A DNA stretch of 64,000 nt from a virus, in IMG/VR virus record IMGVR_UViG_3300033997_000077, positions 62,001-126,000 of that record; one strand, given 5' to 3'. A program made the position numbers and the translations under genes. The notes beneath the pieces are model-generated. The model worked only from the letters and a program-made list of their open reading frames with translations, ran no database searches and was not told the DNA's origin. Below are positions 41,458 to 51,262 of this stretch, in pieces. Numbering within the stretch: the first letter of the stretch is position 1; every line of letters begins with the position of its first letter.

Positions 41458-43803
41458 TTACCTCGCCATCATAATGTTCACTTGTACGTTGAGATTGCTG
41501 CCGTAGGCCGAAACCTTGGCACCAGTGACGCGCATCTTCGCGATCACTTCAACGGCGCGCGCCTTGTAGTTGGAAGCAACGATGTCCGCTGAGTACGTCA
41601 AGTGGCGGTCAGCGTATACTGTCGCCTGATCATCCACCGCACTATGGGCAGAGAAACCAGCACGTCCAGTACCGCGAGCATTCGATCCGTACTCGGGGGA
41701 CTTGGCACCAACTTCAACGATTGCAACCACACACTCAATGGATTCGCGGTGCAGCTCGCTTGAAAAACCCGGCCCGAGGCTGGCGCTGAATTCCGCGTTG
41801 ATCATCATCGACATATCTTCGGTGATTTGAATCTTCTGCGTGAAGACGATCTCTTCGGAGTCGGTAGCGCTGCGTTGGCCCGCAATGATCTGCGTGCGCT
41901 TTCTGGCAGCAGGGTCTTGATCAGGAGCATAGCTGAGTCTGACGAGCGGGAATTGCGTGTCGTCGATTACGATGCCGTCACGCCCACTGAAGATCGGGCG
42001 CGGGCATGGAACCTTGAGCGGAGCACGGCCATGACGTTCGAGCAGAATACCGCTCGGTGTCAGGAACGCGTGAGTCAACACACCTTCGAGGCTGCGGTCA
42101 GGGCTACCACTGTTCACTTGGTTCTGGAACACCAGAATCTCAATGAAGCGGTTACTGTGCGCAGGGATCGGAGTGTTCATCACAACGTGGTCGCCGATCA
42201 GCTGGAACTCAGACTGCATCACCACCGTACCAGTGTCGATGATAAACACGTGCGACTTCGACACGGGAGCAACAGTCAGTTGGAAGCTGCTGGTCTCCAA
42301 GTCGATCTGGAATTGGTGCGGGATGATTTTGGTGCTGGCCCCGATGCGTGCGTTGTGGCGCAAGCAGTAGAGATCGACGGGCACACCTGCCGGAATGTTC
42401 TCGGTGAAGCGGAGCTTGCCATCGTTGATAGTGTACGCCGTGACAGGGTTCTGCAAACGACTCACTACCGCGATAACCTGCTCGACGTCCGTGATACCTG
42501 CACCAAGTTCAATCTCTGGGGAGCCGCCGTCGCCAGTAACGGAAACGACAGTCACTTCCAGTTCGTGACCAGTGGTCGGCTCCCGCACGAATGCACGCGC
42601 GTTGAGATCCAAGTTGGTGTCCGGCGCTTCACTAAGGATCAGCTGGTCGCCCTCAAGGACATCGAATGCTGTGCGCGGCTGCGTAGCGCCACCAACAACC
42701 AGCATGACGTCAGCACTGGTGTCCACAGCTTCCAGCATTTCGTACACCAGAGAACTCGGAGTCGCCGTGGTAACCAGTGATTTGCTGACCAGCTTAGACG
42801 GCGGAGAGTACAGCACGACGCCAGATGCCGGAGTTGAACCGTTACTCGGCGGCGGAGACCACACGGGCGGCTTGCCGGGTTCGCCGGGCGTAAGCACCCA
42901 GTCTGGCGGCACGTCGTCGGTATTATCTGGTAGCGGAATTCCACCGCCACCGCTGCGCGCAGTCCCCGCGACCCACACTGCGATCACCGAAGTTGCGGTG
43001 AACAGTGGAATCTCGGGGACGTCGGTGTTGAGCTGCAAGAGCTTGCCGTCGTATTCGGCAGAGCGGCAGTAGCCCGCGCCACCACCGCTGATCACACTGA
43101 CGATAATGCTGTCGGTGATCTTCAGTCCTTCATACAGCCCCTCGGCGTTGATTTGCGTCGGGGAGATGAAACGCGCACCGACCGGATCGCTCCACACGCG
43201 ATCATAACCAGCGAACGACCACGCGTTACCGCCGATGCCAGCGCGGAACGCCATGCCGGGAACTTTGCCGCCGTCAGCCGTGGTGAATAGGTCGGCAACA
43301 ACGACCGTAGTAGACGACATGCCGCTATCAATCGGGGGCAGCCAGTTCACGGACGTGACTTGAGGGAGCGTAACGTGCTCCCCCATGCTTACGTTGAACA
43401 CGCGGTCGATGTCTTGCTCGCTGATCATGTAGAGCAGCAGGCTTACACGGTGCGCGTTGCCACGGAACTTGTGAATGGGATTAGCGAGCACAACGTGGGC
43501 GAACGGGATGCCGTCTTCGAGACTGACCAGCGCTTCACCGATAAGGGCTTCGCCTTGATCGGGAACGTTGGCCGGAATGTCGAACGTGAATCGCACAAGG
43601 TTGCCACCAAGCACTTCAAGAAAACGAATGCCTGACACCTCAGCAACCTTGTTCCCGATAAGCGTCTCGGGTACTGCGGTCGGTTCACTTCCCTTGTAAT
43701 CGCCAAAGGAACAGCGGGTGGGCCGCAAGTACAGCCCACCATCTTTAGCAGACGTGAATGCCTGCATCCCTTGCGGGGTCAAACGTAGAGTTTCTACATA
43801 CAT
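41458..43803 (-). CDS. Tail-collar/fibre-attachment protein (781 residues)
   Basis: SD CGAGGAA. The N-terminus LRLTPQGMQAFTSAKDGG, then RPTRCSFGDYKG, follows the phage tail-collar fibre N-terminal domain. That domain begins with a threonine-led turn and a Gly-Asp-Y motif and docks to the baseplate. The rest is beta-rich with a Pro/Gly linker near 300-325 (PGEPGKPPVWSPPPSNGS). It follows the gp7-like gene, the usual place for a baseplate-attached fibre protein. Confidence 0.65.
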   Translation of the reverse strand: MYVETLRLTPQGMQAFTSAKDGGLYLRPTRCSFGDYKGSEPTAVPETLIGNKVAEVSGIRFLEVLGGNLVRFTFDIPANVPDQGEALIGEALVSLEDGIPFAHVVLANPIHKFRGNAHRVSLLLYMISEQDIDRVFNVSMGEHVTLPQVTSVNWLPPIDSGMSSTTVVVADLFTTADGGKVPGMAFRAGIGGNAWSFAGYDRVWSDPVGARFISPTQINAEGLYEGLKITDSIIVSVISGGGAGYCRSAEYDGKLLQLNTDVPEIPLFTATSVIAVWVAGTARSGGGGIPLPDNTDDVPPDWVLTPGEPGKPPVWSPPPSNGSTPASGVVLYSPPSKLVSKSLVTTATPSSLVYEMLEAVDTSADVMLVVGGATQPRTAFDVLEGDQLILSEAPDTNLDLNARAFVREPTTGHELEVTVVSVTGDGGSPEIELGAGITDVEQVIAVVSRLQNPVTAYTINDGKLRFTENIPAGVPVDLYCLRHNARIGASTKIIPHQFQIDLETSSFQLTVAPVSKSHVFIIDTGTVVMQSEFQLIGDHVVMNTPIPAHSNRFIEILVFQNQVNSGSPDRSLEGVLTHAFLTPSGILLERHGRAPLKVPCPRPIFSGRDGIVIDDTQFPLVRLSYAPDQDPAARKRTQIIAGQRSATDSEEIVFTQKIQITEDMSMMINAEFSASLGPGFSSELHRESIECVVAIVEVGAKSPEYGSNARGTGRAGFSAHSAVDDQATVYADRHLTYSADIVASNYKARAVEVIAKMRVTGAKVSAYGSNLNVQVNIMMAR

Positions 43804-43826
43804 TGTTGTTTCCTCGGGTATCTACC

Positions 43827-43834
43827 CTAAATTA
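43827..43834 (-). promoter_or_regulatory. Candidate promoter element TAATTTAG (copy 3)
   Basis: Centre of the palindrome accctaaattagggt, extended by gtatct/agatac arms to a long inverted repeat (43818-43847). It overlaps the stop of the upstream gene and lies 23 bases before the next ATG. A hairpin role in mRNA processing is an alternative. Confidence 0.35.
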
Positions 43835-46800
43835 GGGTTTGAGATACTTGACGGTGAACTTTGCGAGCATTGCAGCACGTTTATTTGTGCGGTACAGCGC
43901 GAGACGTTCGGTGATGTTCTCATACACGATCTCGATGTAGATGGGGCCGCGTCCGCTGAAGTCACTGAGCGTCCAACTTGCACCATCCCAACCTTCGTAC
44001 CCAGTGTTGAGTACGCCGTTCGGCAACGCTGTTGGAATCAACTCTGCGGCACCCGCATCTTCACGGCAGCAGAAGTAACCGTACTGATCGGTGCGCGCAT
44101 CAATGATGAAGCTACCACCACCCTGCGCGTTGAGGCGACGACCAAGGGCGAGCACTTCCACCAACGTGTTGACGCCGAACGCTGCTTCGCCGTAGTACGG
44201 GATACTGCTGATCACGTCGACAACGTGCGTTGCCTCCAATCGGATTTTGCCCTCAAGGAACAAGCAGTGCACGTACACCTTGGCATCCTGAGCAAGCTGC
44301 GTCGAGGTAAGCATTCCGCTACGTGGGTTGATTGTGATGCCCGCGTAGTTCACCTCGTCACCGTTCGCATTGCGCAATGTCCAGAAGCAGTTCGCGGTCT
44401 CGTCAGTCTCGGGGCGGGCCGCACGTTTCACAATCCCCTTCAGCTGAATGGAACTGTCGTCACGCACGCGCTTAAAGCCTTCGATTCCCAAGCTAGTCGG
44501 ATAACCAACGCCGGGACAAGTTACGCGGATGGCTTCAACGATTTTCGTGCGGTCTTCGGTAAGCGTACATTCGACCACAGCATCCTGTGCAACGTTGCTT
44601 GGTCGGAAGCGCAACAAGCCATCGCCTGACAACGTAATGCCTTCTCCGATCGGAGTACGTAGCGCCCACTGGTAACCAATGCCGATCACAGGATTGAGCG
44701 AGTTGCCCTTGTCCTGATTACGACGTTCCCAGTGCATGACCATTTGAATGTCGGTATCGGGCGCGATGTTGGAGTCGGTGAAGTCGATGTAGGCGCTGAT
44801 GATACTGCGCGACGCCCGCACCATGATCGTCATCATGCCGACAATGGTTTCCATCGTACCGTCCGGTTTCGGGTATTGGAGTTTGGCGCTGATTGTGATC
44901 TGCGCGTCACTCTGCTGCTTGGTCACGTACAGATGGCCGTTGCTTTCACCGAGCGACACGCCGGACATGCTGACGGGGCCGACCAGTGACCAAAGGGCAT
45001 CGGTTGCCGGAATCAGAATGCCTTCTGCATCGTCTGCGGTTACGAGGCGCAGGTTATACGGAACGTACCACAGCCCATCGACGTATTCGACAGTCGGGTT
45101 ACCGGAAGGGGAATCGCTCACTTCGGACTGGCCGAGAATGTCGAGACTCTTCAGGTAGGTGTTGGCGCGGCGAATGTAGACCATGAGGTCACGACTGAAC
45201 TTGTTGAAGTTGTCGTTGAACACTGCACGCACCATCACGCGGCCATCAACGTTGCGCAGCGGGCGCATGTAGCCATCGCCATCAATGGACACCAGCGGAG
45301 ACGTGGCCGGAACGTATGCGCCGTCCGCCTGCATCTCTTCGTTGCTCATAATCACCCAGTCGCTCGAAACCTCCATCTCGTATTCGTAGGGCTGCCCGTC
45401 AATCTCCGTACCGTCCAGCAGAACGAGATCCCCTGTCATCGCGTAGGTGTTGACCAACGCATAGGACGCGTAAAGCTGATCGGCGCTGACTTCGGTGGGC
45501 CCTAGAATGTAGGAGTTGGTGATCGTGTTGATCGGAGTCGGCACTGCTGGCGTAACCGTGATGTCGAGGTACGCCTTCACGTTGTAGTAACGTGCGGTCA
45601 AACGTGCGAGCTTCAACTCCGTCACCGTGTCGATTTGCATGATGGCACCGTGGGCCGACATCAACTTCAAGTCATCCATCGAGCGCGCTTCAGCAAACAC
45701 GGGCAGCCGCGAAGACGTCATCGACAGGAAGTCGTCGAAGTCTTTGGGCTCGCGGTTCTCCAACACGGTAATCAGTTCGAGGAACGGCCACTCTCGGGCG
45801 CTGAAGGTAATGAGGTCGGTGTACTGATCCTGCTCGTACCAATCCGCAGTCCACACTGCTGGGATATAGGCACGGTCTCCGGTGTCGTACTGCACTTGGG
45901 CGCGCACGAAAGTCCGGCTACGTTCACCAACAACTGACGGCGCTTCCAGATGCAGGGCAACTACGCGATTGCGCAGAGGCGACAACGAAATGGTCGTCAC
46001 GTTCTCCAACACCTTGCCATTGTGTTCGTAGCGCGCCGTGAGCTTGGCCCGCCCATGCAGAGTGCCGCTGAACACCAGCAGCTGGCGCATGAACTTCTCG
46101 TCCTTCACCGAGTCGTACCCCTCAACCGTGCTATCGCGGAAGCTGAGTTCGACGTACTGGGTGTAATCAGGATTGTCGGGATCCAAGTCAGACGCATCTT
46201 CTCCGGCAGCCAAGCGGCGGGCAATCTCGGCCAGTACGTCGGCGCGCGCTTGTGCAACCGCTGACTCGCTGGGGATGAACACGACTTCGTACTTGGCGTT
46301 GAGTTCGGTCTGGGCACCAGAGTTCCATTCACCGATGGAACGCAGCGTGTTTTGGGTCTGGCTCGGGAGGAAGGTATTCATCAACACGTCGAGCGTTTGC
46401 AGTTGCAGCAGCTCGTCATAGACGACCACGGACTTGAAGCCCGAAACAGTTGCGCCGTTGTACTGCGCAGTGAACCCGATTCCGTATTTGGTATCCTCGG
46501 CCACCACGGGAGCGATAAACTCTCCGGTCACCGGATGGGGATTGAGTGCGCCGTAATCTGATCCAGACACGCCGTACCAGCGGCTGTTGTGGGCAGCGCG
46601 CCACCCGCGAACGTACAGGGGATTTGCTGCGTCAATCTCTGACTGCGGAGCATCGAGGTCAACGATGTAGAGCTGCGCTTCCGGAATGAAGGTCGCACGT
46701 TCAACGATACGATCCGGCACGCGAATTCTGGTAGCGAGCACGCCCCAGCGACGGGCAATAACACGCACCACGTTGCGCTTGGTCAAACGCGGGCCGCCCG

Positions 46801-48361
46801 GCGTTTGGTATTCGGCAATCAGGGTTGCGAGGTAGTCGGTACTCTGCACAGAGGTAACGACGGTGTTGTCCTGAATGTCCAACTTGTTCGTGCTGGAATA
46901 CAGGACAGCCTGCACCTCTTCCACAGTGTCGTCGTTGAACTTCGCACGCGTCACCACGTTGAAGTTCTGGCCCTGCGGCACGCTAAGCGGAGTGATGAAT
47001 TCCAACTCCACGGCATAGCGCTCGGCCACGTTACGCAGCACCTTCAGTTGGAAGGTTGCAACCAGCTCACGGTCTACGCCGATGTAGGTACAGCGAACGT
47101 TGGCGATGCCGTCAGCGAGTACGTTGGGCAGCACCAAGGTAGCGCCTTCGAACACGCCGAAGTCAGTCTCCCATTTCAGGAACCCGCTCTCTTCCGTGAT
47201 GTCTACGGTAGACGTTCCCGCGTACTGCGCGTAGGCCGTAAAGGGAACACGGCGTCCGCCATACGATGGGTTCTGCGCACGAATCGACAGCGTGACAGGA
47301 TCCACGACGTTGATGTTGGATTCCAGTTGGAGTTCAACGAACTTGGATTGATCGCGGTAGCTGAGTTCAACGCGGATCGCCTTCTTGAATTCCGGAACCT
47401 TGAACACGCACCAGCCGACGTCAGCAGCCTCAATCTCGGGAGACACACAATACGCCTGCTGCACCGAAGACGATCCATCTTGATAGCGCGTCACGTAGCT
47501 GAAGGTAAAGCGAGCGCCCGCACGAATCACGGTAGTGCCATGCTCGAACCCGCTTGCTCCCAAGTCGATGGCCTTGCCGCCCGCGCTGTTGTAGCGGAAC
47601 GGTTCGTGAATCAGGCGGGCCCCGTACATGAGCTTGGCGCTTGCCTGTGTGGTAATGATGATCGATTCGAGCACGTCTTCGATGGGTGCCCACTGGTAGA
47701 AGAATTCAGTGATGCGCTTGCCGAACAGGTAGGCCCGCACGTAGGACTTGTGCAGCGTCTCGTTGTTCAGCTGCAAGCCAACGTGGTTGGTTGCCCACTC
47801 CCGCGCCTCGTCTTCATTCATCCAGTTACCGGATACCAGCAGATCGATGATCTCGGGAACAAGGCTGTGGCTGATCGTGAGTTCGAACCCAGCGTCTTCA
47901 GCAGAGGCTCCAACTTCAAGTTCCATGTGAGTGGTTGGATACCACTTGCCGCCGTCTGCAAGCGTCCGGCCTTGCGGCACCGTGTAGAAGCTGCGGTAGT
48001 CTGAAGTCCAGAGACGAGTGACGTTGAAAAGGTCATCGATCAGGAACGCCGCGAATTTATCCCAGTTCGCGGTGTCCATGACTTGGCGGTATTGGTTGAC
48101 GGTATCGAACGCGGCGGCCAAGCGCAGCGCCTGTTTGCGCATAATCCCGCTGCTCAGGTTGATACCGATCATCCGGAGGCTGGCCTCAGCAACCGCATAC
48201 TCTTCGGTATCGGCAACTTTGCGCACGGCCATAAGAGCTTCAACCTGCGGCAGGATCAACGTGTCGTTTGCTGAACGCAAGAGGTCAATGAGTTCCACCC
48301 ACGAAGGGTTTTCCTCAATGACGTCCAACGATGGCAGATCAGATGAAAGCATTAGAGTCAC
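43832..48361 (-). CDS. gp7-like baseplate wedge protein with Ig-like repeats (1509 residues)
   Basis: SD CGAGGTGA; the start overlaps the gp6-like gene by 23 bases. The N-terminal 270 residues are helical and fit a wedge-core role. Most of the rest is a series of Ig-like (Big2-type) sandwiches, seen as repeated phrases such as LADGIANVRCTYIGV and GRVMVRAVFNDNF. T4 gp7 is about 1000 residues and lies next to gp6, so gene order supports this call, though sequence similarity cannot be shown here. The extra length is the Ig array. Confidence 0.65.
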   Translation of the reverse strand: MTLMLSSDLPSLDVIEENPSWVELIDLLRSANDTLILPQVEALMAVRKVADTEEYAVAEASLRMIGINLSSGIMRKQALRLAAAFDTVNQYRQVMDTANWDKFAAFLIDDLFNVTRLWTSDYRSFYTVPQGRTLADGGKWYPTTHMELEVGASAEDAGFELTISHSLVPEIIDLLVSGNWMNEDEAREWATNHVGLQLNNETLHKSYVRAYLFGKRITEFFYQWAPIEDVLESIIITTQASAKLMYGARLIHEPFRYNSAGGKAIDLGASGFEHGTTVIRAGARFTFSYVTRYQDGSSSVQQAYCVSPEIEAADVGWCVFKVPEFKKAIRVELSYRDQSKFVELQLESNINVVDPVTLSIRAQNPSYGGRRVPFTAYAQYAGTSTVDITEESGFLKWETDFGVFEGATLVLPNVLADGIANVRCTYIGVDRELVATFQLKVLRNVAERYAVELEFITPLSVPQGQNFNVVTRAKFNDDTVEEVQAVLYSSTNKLDIQDNTVVTSVQSTDYLATLIAEYQTPGGPRLTKRNVVRVIARRWGVLATRIRVPDRIVERATFIPEAQLYIVDLDAPQSEIDAANPLYVRGWRAAHNSRWYGVSGSDYGALNPHPVTGEFIAPVVAEDTKYGIGFTAQYNGATVSGFKSVVVYDELLQLQTLDVLMNTFLPSQTQNTLRSIGEWNSGAQTELNAKYEVVFIPSESAVAQARADVLAEIARRLAAGEDASDLDPDNPDYTQYVELSFRDSTVEGYDSVKDEKFMRQLLVFSGTLHGRAKLTARYEHNGKVLENVTTISLSPLRNRVVALHLEAPSVVGERSRTFVRAQVQYDTGDRAYIPAVWTADWYEQDQYTDLITFSAREWPFLELITVLENREPKDFDDFLSMTSSRLPVFAEARSMDDLKLMSAHGAIMQIDTVTELKLARLTARYYNVKAYLDITVTPAVPTPINTITNSYILGPTEVSADQLYASYALVNTYAMTGDLVLLDGTEIDGQPYEYEMEVSSDWVIMSNEEMQADGAYVPATSPLVSIDGDGYMRPLRNVDGRVMVRAVFNDNFNKFSRDLMVYIRRANTYLKSLDILGQSEVSDSPSGNPTVEYVDGLWYVPYNLRLVTADDAEGILIPATDALWSLVGPVSMSGVSLGESNGHLYVTKQQSDAQITISAKLQYPKPDGTMETIVGMMTIMVRASRSIISAYIDFTDSNIAPDTDIQMVMHWERRNQDKGNSLNPVIGIGYQWALRTPIGEGITLSGDGLLRFRPSNVAQDAVVECTLTEDRTKIVEAIRVTCPGVGYPTSLGIEGFKRVRDDSSIQLKGIVKRAARPETDETANCFWTLRNANGDEVNYAGITINPRSGMLTSTQLAQDAKVYVHCLFLEGKIRLEATHVVDVISSIPYYGEAAFGVNTLVEVLALGRRLNAQGGGSFIIDARTDQYGYFCCREDAGAAELIPTALPNGVLNTGYEGWDGASWTLSDFSGRGPIYIEIVYENITERLALYRTNKRAAMLAKFTVKYLKP

Positions 48362-49793
48362 CTCGTTTGCTGTAGACCACAGTCACGCGCACGCTACGCA
48401 GTCCGATGTATTCGAGCTTCGAGCCGGGCGTGAGGTCTTCTTCTGGGGAGAGAACGCGCACGTAATCCACGTAGTCCAAACGCTGCTTGCCTTCGATGCG
48501 GCAGCAGTCGCTCAGGTCGTCGATTGCCAACATGCGGCCCAAGATTCCGGCACGTGGTTTGAACAGTTCGGTGATCTTGCGCATAGAACGCAATTCAACG
48601 TCACGCAGATCACCAGTGTACCATTCGTGCACCGCAACCTCGACAACTACGGGAACCAGAATGCGCGTCGGGTTCCAAGTCTGCACGGTGTGGAACGGCT
48701 TGTACTTGGCGAGCATGTCCAGCAGGCGCACCCATGCAGCGGAAGTTGGGTTGGGGTTGACTCCGCCGAACGTTGAACCAGATTCCGCCAGCACGCAAAC
48801 GCGCAGCATCAGTTGCCATGTCGGGTCACTGGGGGCCACGTCGCGTTGGCTCAGAATCGCGCAATCCGCCACGCCGGGAAAAGCCAAAATTGCAGCGCGC
48901 CATTCGTCGGGACGTGACAGGCGGCCTTCGCTCAGGTGCAGGATGGGCCCGAACTGCTTGTAGAACTCGAACGGCAATTCGTCGTCCGCACCAAGCAAGG
49001 GCTCAAGTGTGCGGCCCGCAACGTTGGTGTTCTCCACGACTTCCGCCAGCAGTCCAACGCTATCGTTGTTGTCGCGCAGCCCGCCGCTCACGTGGTAGCG
49101 CACGAACAGCTTGTGATCCTTGTCGGGTGCGTAACCGAAGTAGCGGCCACCGAACAGCAGGGTCACCGATCCATCTTCATTGGTCACGTCGGTCACCACG
49201 CGGTCACCAACTGCCGCTCTGGTCAGCGCACGGTCGATAACGGTGTAGGGATAGACCGCACCTGTCGCATCTTCAGTCCACACTTCATACGAAGAGATGG
49301 TGAAGTTGGTTGCGGAAAGCGGAACCGTGAGCAGGTCGTAACGCTCAGTCAGCGTGAAGCTCTCAACGCGCACCTCGCCGATTTCGATTGTGGCGTCGCC
49401 AGTTTGGCCGGGCAAAAGGTGAAGAGTTTGGGTCAAGAACGCACCACGTCCGCCGACTGTCAGGGGAGTACCGCGATCATAGTTGATTGTGTCGGAGGTG
49501 CCGTTGGTGAAGCGCACAGTTGATACGGCGGGCGACTTGCGCTTGATGGGGATCCCGAGGAAGCGCGCACCAGCGTAGGTACTGGACTGACGGCGCGACA
49601 ACTGGATGAATGCTTCGCGCGCCGCAATGTTGATTGCTGCGGAGTTGGCCTCGCCAATGTCACCGAGCACGTCAGCCAACAGCACCAGCATGGACGCCGC
49701 TTGCTTGTCGCTCCACTGGGTGGTTTCGCTGGCCTTCGCCAAGATGTAGTCGACGATCTGGCGGTGGGTTGTCAGTTGCGTTAGGTTAGCCAT
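48339..49793 (-). CDS. gp6/J-type baseplate wedge protein
   Basis: 484 residues, SD AAGGAGC. The baseplate J pattern is present: a helical N-terminus (IVDYILAKASETTQW), RFLGIPIKRKSPAVSTVRFT with GTPLTVGGRGAFLT, and a C-terminal region with FPGVADCAIL and VVVEVAVHEW. It forms the inner ring of the baseplate wedge that drives sheath contraction. It lies between gp25 and the gp7-like gene, as in T4-like phages. Confidence 0.85.
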   Translation of the reverse strand: MANLTQLTTHRQIVDYILAKASETTQWSDKQAASMLVLLADVLGDIGEANSAAINIAAREAFIQLSRRQSSTYAGARFLGIPIKRKSPAVSTVRFTNGTSDTINYDRGTPLTVGGRGAFLTQTLHLLPGQTGDATIEIGEVRVESFTLTERYDLLTVPLSATNFTISSYEVWTEDATGAVYPYTVIDRALTRAAVGDRVVTDVTNEDGSVTLLFGGRYFGYAPDKDHKLFVRYHVSGGLRDNNDSVGLLAEVVENTNVAGRTLEPLLGADDELPFEFYKQFGPILHLSEGRLSRPDEWRAAILAFPGVADCAILSQRDVAPSDPTWQLMLRVCVLAESGSTFGGVNPNPTSAAWVRLLDMLAKYKPFHTVQTWNPTRILVPVVVEVAVHEWYTGDLRDVELRSMRKITELFKPRAGILGRMLAIDDLSDCCRIEGKQRLDYVDYVRVLSPEEDLTPGSKLEYIGLRSVRVTVVYSKRGDSNAFI

Positions 49794-50223
49794 TGTTGCT
49801 CCTTAATCCGGCCACGCGACGCGGAAGACTGAGGGCGTTGCCCTGCGGTTGAAGTTGGAAGTTGTAGTTGATCACCGCGCTCTTCTCGCCGCTTGGGAGA
49901 ATGACGCGGAAGTCGAGTGAGCACTCGTAGGTCTGAAGGCCGCGCGTAACCGAAATGTGCAGGTCGGTGAACAGGTCGCGAATCTCGTTGGCCGGATTCT
50001 CGATTGCTTCTTGAATGCCGATGCCGATCCAGCCTGCGGTGATGTCATCGAAGGGCTCGAACAAGCTGGCGTAAGTGGTGCTGCCGAACTCTTCGTAGCG
50101 CTTGCGTGCACCGCGCGGCACACTGAGAACGACGATCAGCTTTTGCACAGCGGAGTCAACGTCGGTAACGGTGTCCGCTGCCTGTTGCCCGTAGTCCATG
50201 CTGACGTCTGATAGAGTTGCCAT
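49786..50223 (-). CDS. gp25-like baseplate wedge protein
   Basis: 145 residues. The gp25/IraD-like pattern is clear: VQKLIVVLSVPRGARKRYEE, FGSTTYASLFEP, then IGIQEAIENPANEI, then strands ending in LQPQGNAL. It nucleates sheath assembly on the baseplate. It overlaps the gp6 gene by eight bases and shares its start region with the PAAR gene stop. Confidence 0.88.
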   Translation of the reverse strand: MATLSDVSMDYGQQAADTVTDVDSAVQKLIVVLSVPRGARKRYEEFGSTTYASLFEPFDDITAGWIGIGIQEAIENPANEIRDLFTDLHISVTRGLQTYECSLDFRVILPSGEKSAVINYNFQLQPQGNALSLPRRVAGLRSNNG

Positions 50224-50513
50224 TATCCTGCCCTCACGTTCTTGGATCCCTTGCCCGCTGAATCGCCACAGCTGATCTGGTCACCAGTTCTATGCACGGG
50301 CCGACCATTCACTTTGACTGTTGACGGGGACTGCGCAACGCGCGAACCGTGTACGACTTTGCCGCAACGGTGCGGGGAATACTTGTCGCCCATGCGCACA
50401 ACGCGAATGCCGTTGGCCTTAACGTTGGACGACGCAGACGTTGGCTGAGTCGGTGGGAAACATCCGTGCCCCTTGGACTTGTCGACGCCAACGCGAATGA
50501 CTGGTTTGCCCAT
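50223..50513 (-). CDS. PAAR-type spike tip
   Basis: 96 residues, SD TTGGAGC. PAAR-like layout with His/Cys residues able to bind a metal (GHGCFPP, SPHRCGKVVHGS, RTGDQISCGDS) and repeated short turns (VNGRPVHRTGD). It should sharpen the tip of the gp5-like needle. It is followed on the same strand by gp25 and gp6, giving the order PAAR, gp25, gp6, gp7. Confidence 0.85.
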   Translation of the reverse strand: MGKPVIRVGVDKSKGHGCFPPTQPTSASSNVKANGIRVVRMGDKYSPHRCGKVVHGSRVAQSPSTVKVNGRPVHRTGDQISCGDSAGKGSKNVRAG

Positions 50514-50535
50514 GATTTTGCTCCAAAACGAAAAG

Positions 50536-50554
50536 AGGGGCCACTGGGGCCCCT
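50536..50554 (-). terminator. Rho-independent terminator
   Basis: Stem aggggcc/ggcccct with a 5-base loop, followed on the minus strand by CTTTTCGTTTT. It lies just before the PAAR gene on the minus strand and ends the upstream group of early or middle genes. Confidence 0.85.
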
Positions 50555-50558
50555 ATGG

Positions 50559-50578
50559 TTTGTGTGCCTAGACACAAA
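50559..50578 (-). other. Second hairpin beside the terminator
   Basis: A 7-bp stem tttgtgt/acacaaa with loop gcctag directly after the gene ending at 50588, five bases from the terminator at 50536. It has no T-run. It could be an RNA-stability or processing element, or chance. Confidence 0.35.
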
Positions 50579-50587
50579 TTATCGCGT

Positions 50588-51262
50588 TCACGCAGTCTCC
50601 TTGCGTGCCACCGGAGTCGGTCGCTTGCGCGGATCGGTGCGCGTAATGTGCAGCTCTCGGTATAGGGGGATGCGTAAGAAGTTGCTCGCGGGGCCAAAGC
50701 CGTCACGGACAACGCCAAGCTCTTCAGCATACTGCTTGAAATACTTCATCCGTGCTACGTCTGACGTGCGCAGGCAATCGGGGACTTTCCCTTCTTGTAG
50801 ACACTTCAGGACTTGCTTCACCGGAGTACCATACACATAGTGGAAGGTCTCAGGCGTGTGCCACATTTCATCGTGCACGTAGTGAAAGAGAGTGTGTTTA
50901 TCCCGCATTCTCTTCAGCAGCTTCACGTCCATCTTGATGCCCCAGTCCATCCCGTAGCGCTCAACAAACGCGAGCACTATCAGGAAGTGAACGTCGAGAA
51001 GCATCCCGATTTCTACTGCATTGTAGTTAGCAAGTCCGAAACGTGCACGCACAGTCATGGCGCGCCCAAACATTGTCTCACCGACTTCGTTAAGACTGAA
51101 GCCGTCGAACACTTGCAGCGGTCGGTCGGGGGATCCCGTGACGTGCGAGTATGTCAGAGACAAGCAGCGGTCAATCAAGTTCTCAGGCATAGGCCGGATC
51201 GTTTGATGTACGTACTGGCACCACTTACCTAGCTTGGCTTCTACTTCATTGGTTTTCAGCAT
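50588..51262 (-). CDS. Unknown 224-residue protein
   Basis: AGGAG about eight bases from the ATG. Soluble and helical, His/Met-rich (TLFHYVHDEMWHTPETFHYV), C-terminal basic tail. No family recognised. Last gene before the terminator that isolates the baseplate block. Confidence 0.55.
   Translation of the reverse strand: MLKTNEVEAKLGKWCQYVHQTIRPMPENLIDRCLSLTYSHVTGSPDRPLQVFDGFSLNEVGETMFGRAMTVRARFGLANYNAVEIGMLLDVHFLIVLAFVERYGMDWGIKMDVKLLKRMRDKHTLFHYVHDEMWHTPETFHYVYGTPVKQVLKCLQEGKVPDCLRTSDVARMKYFKQYAEELGVVRDGFGPASNFLRIPLYRELHITRTDPRKRPTPVARKETA

Noticed and set aside
46805-48004. 399-residue open frame on the plus strand
   Set aside because: Antisense to the gp7-like gene, with no SD or domain; explained by codon bias of the true gene.
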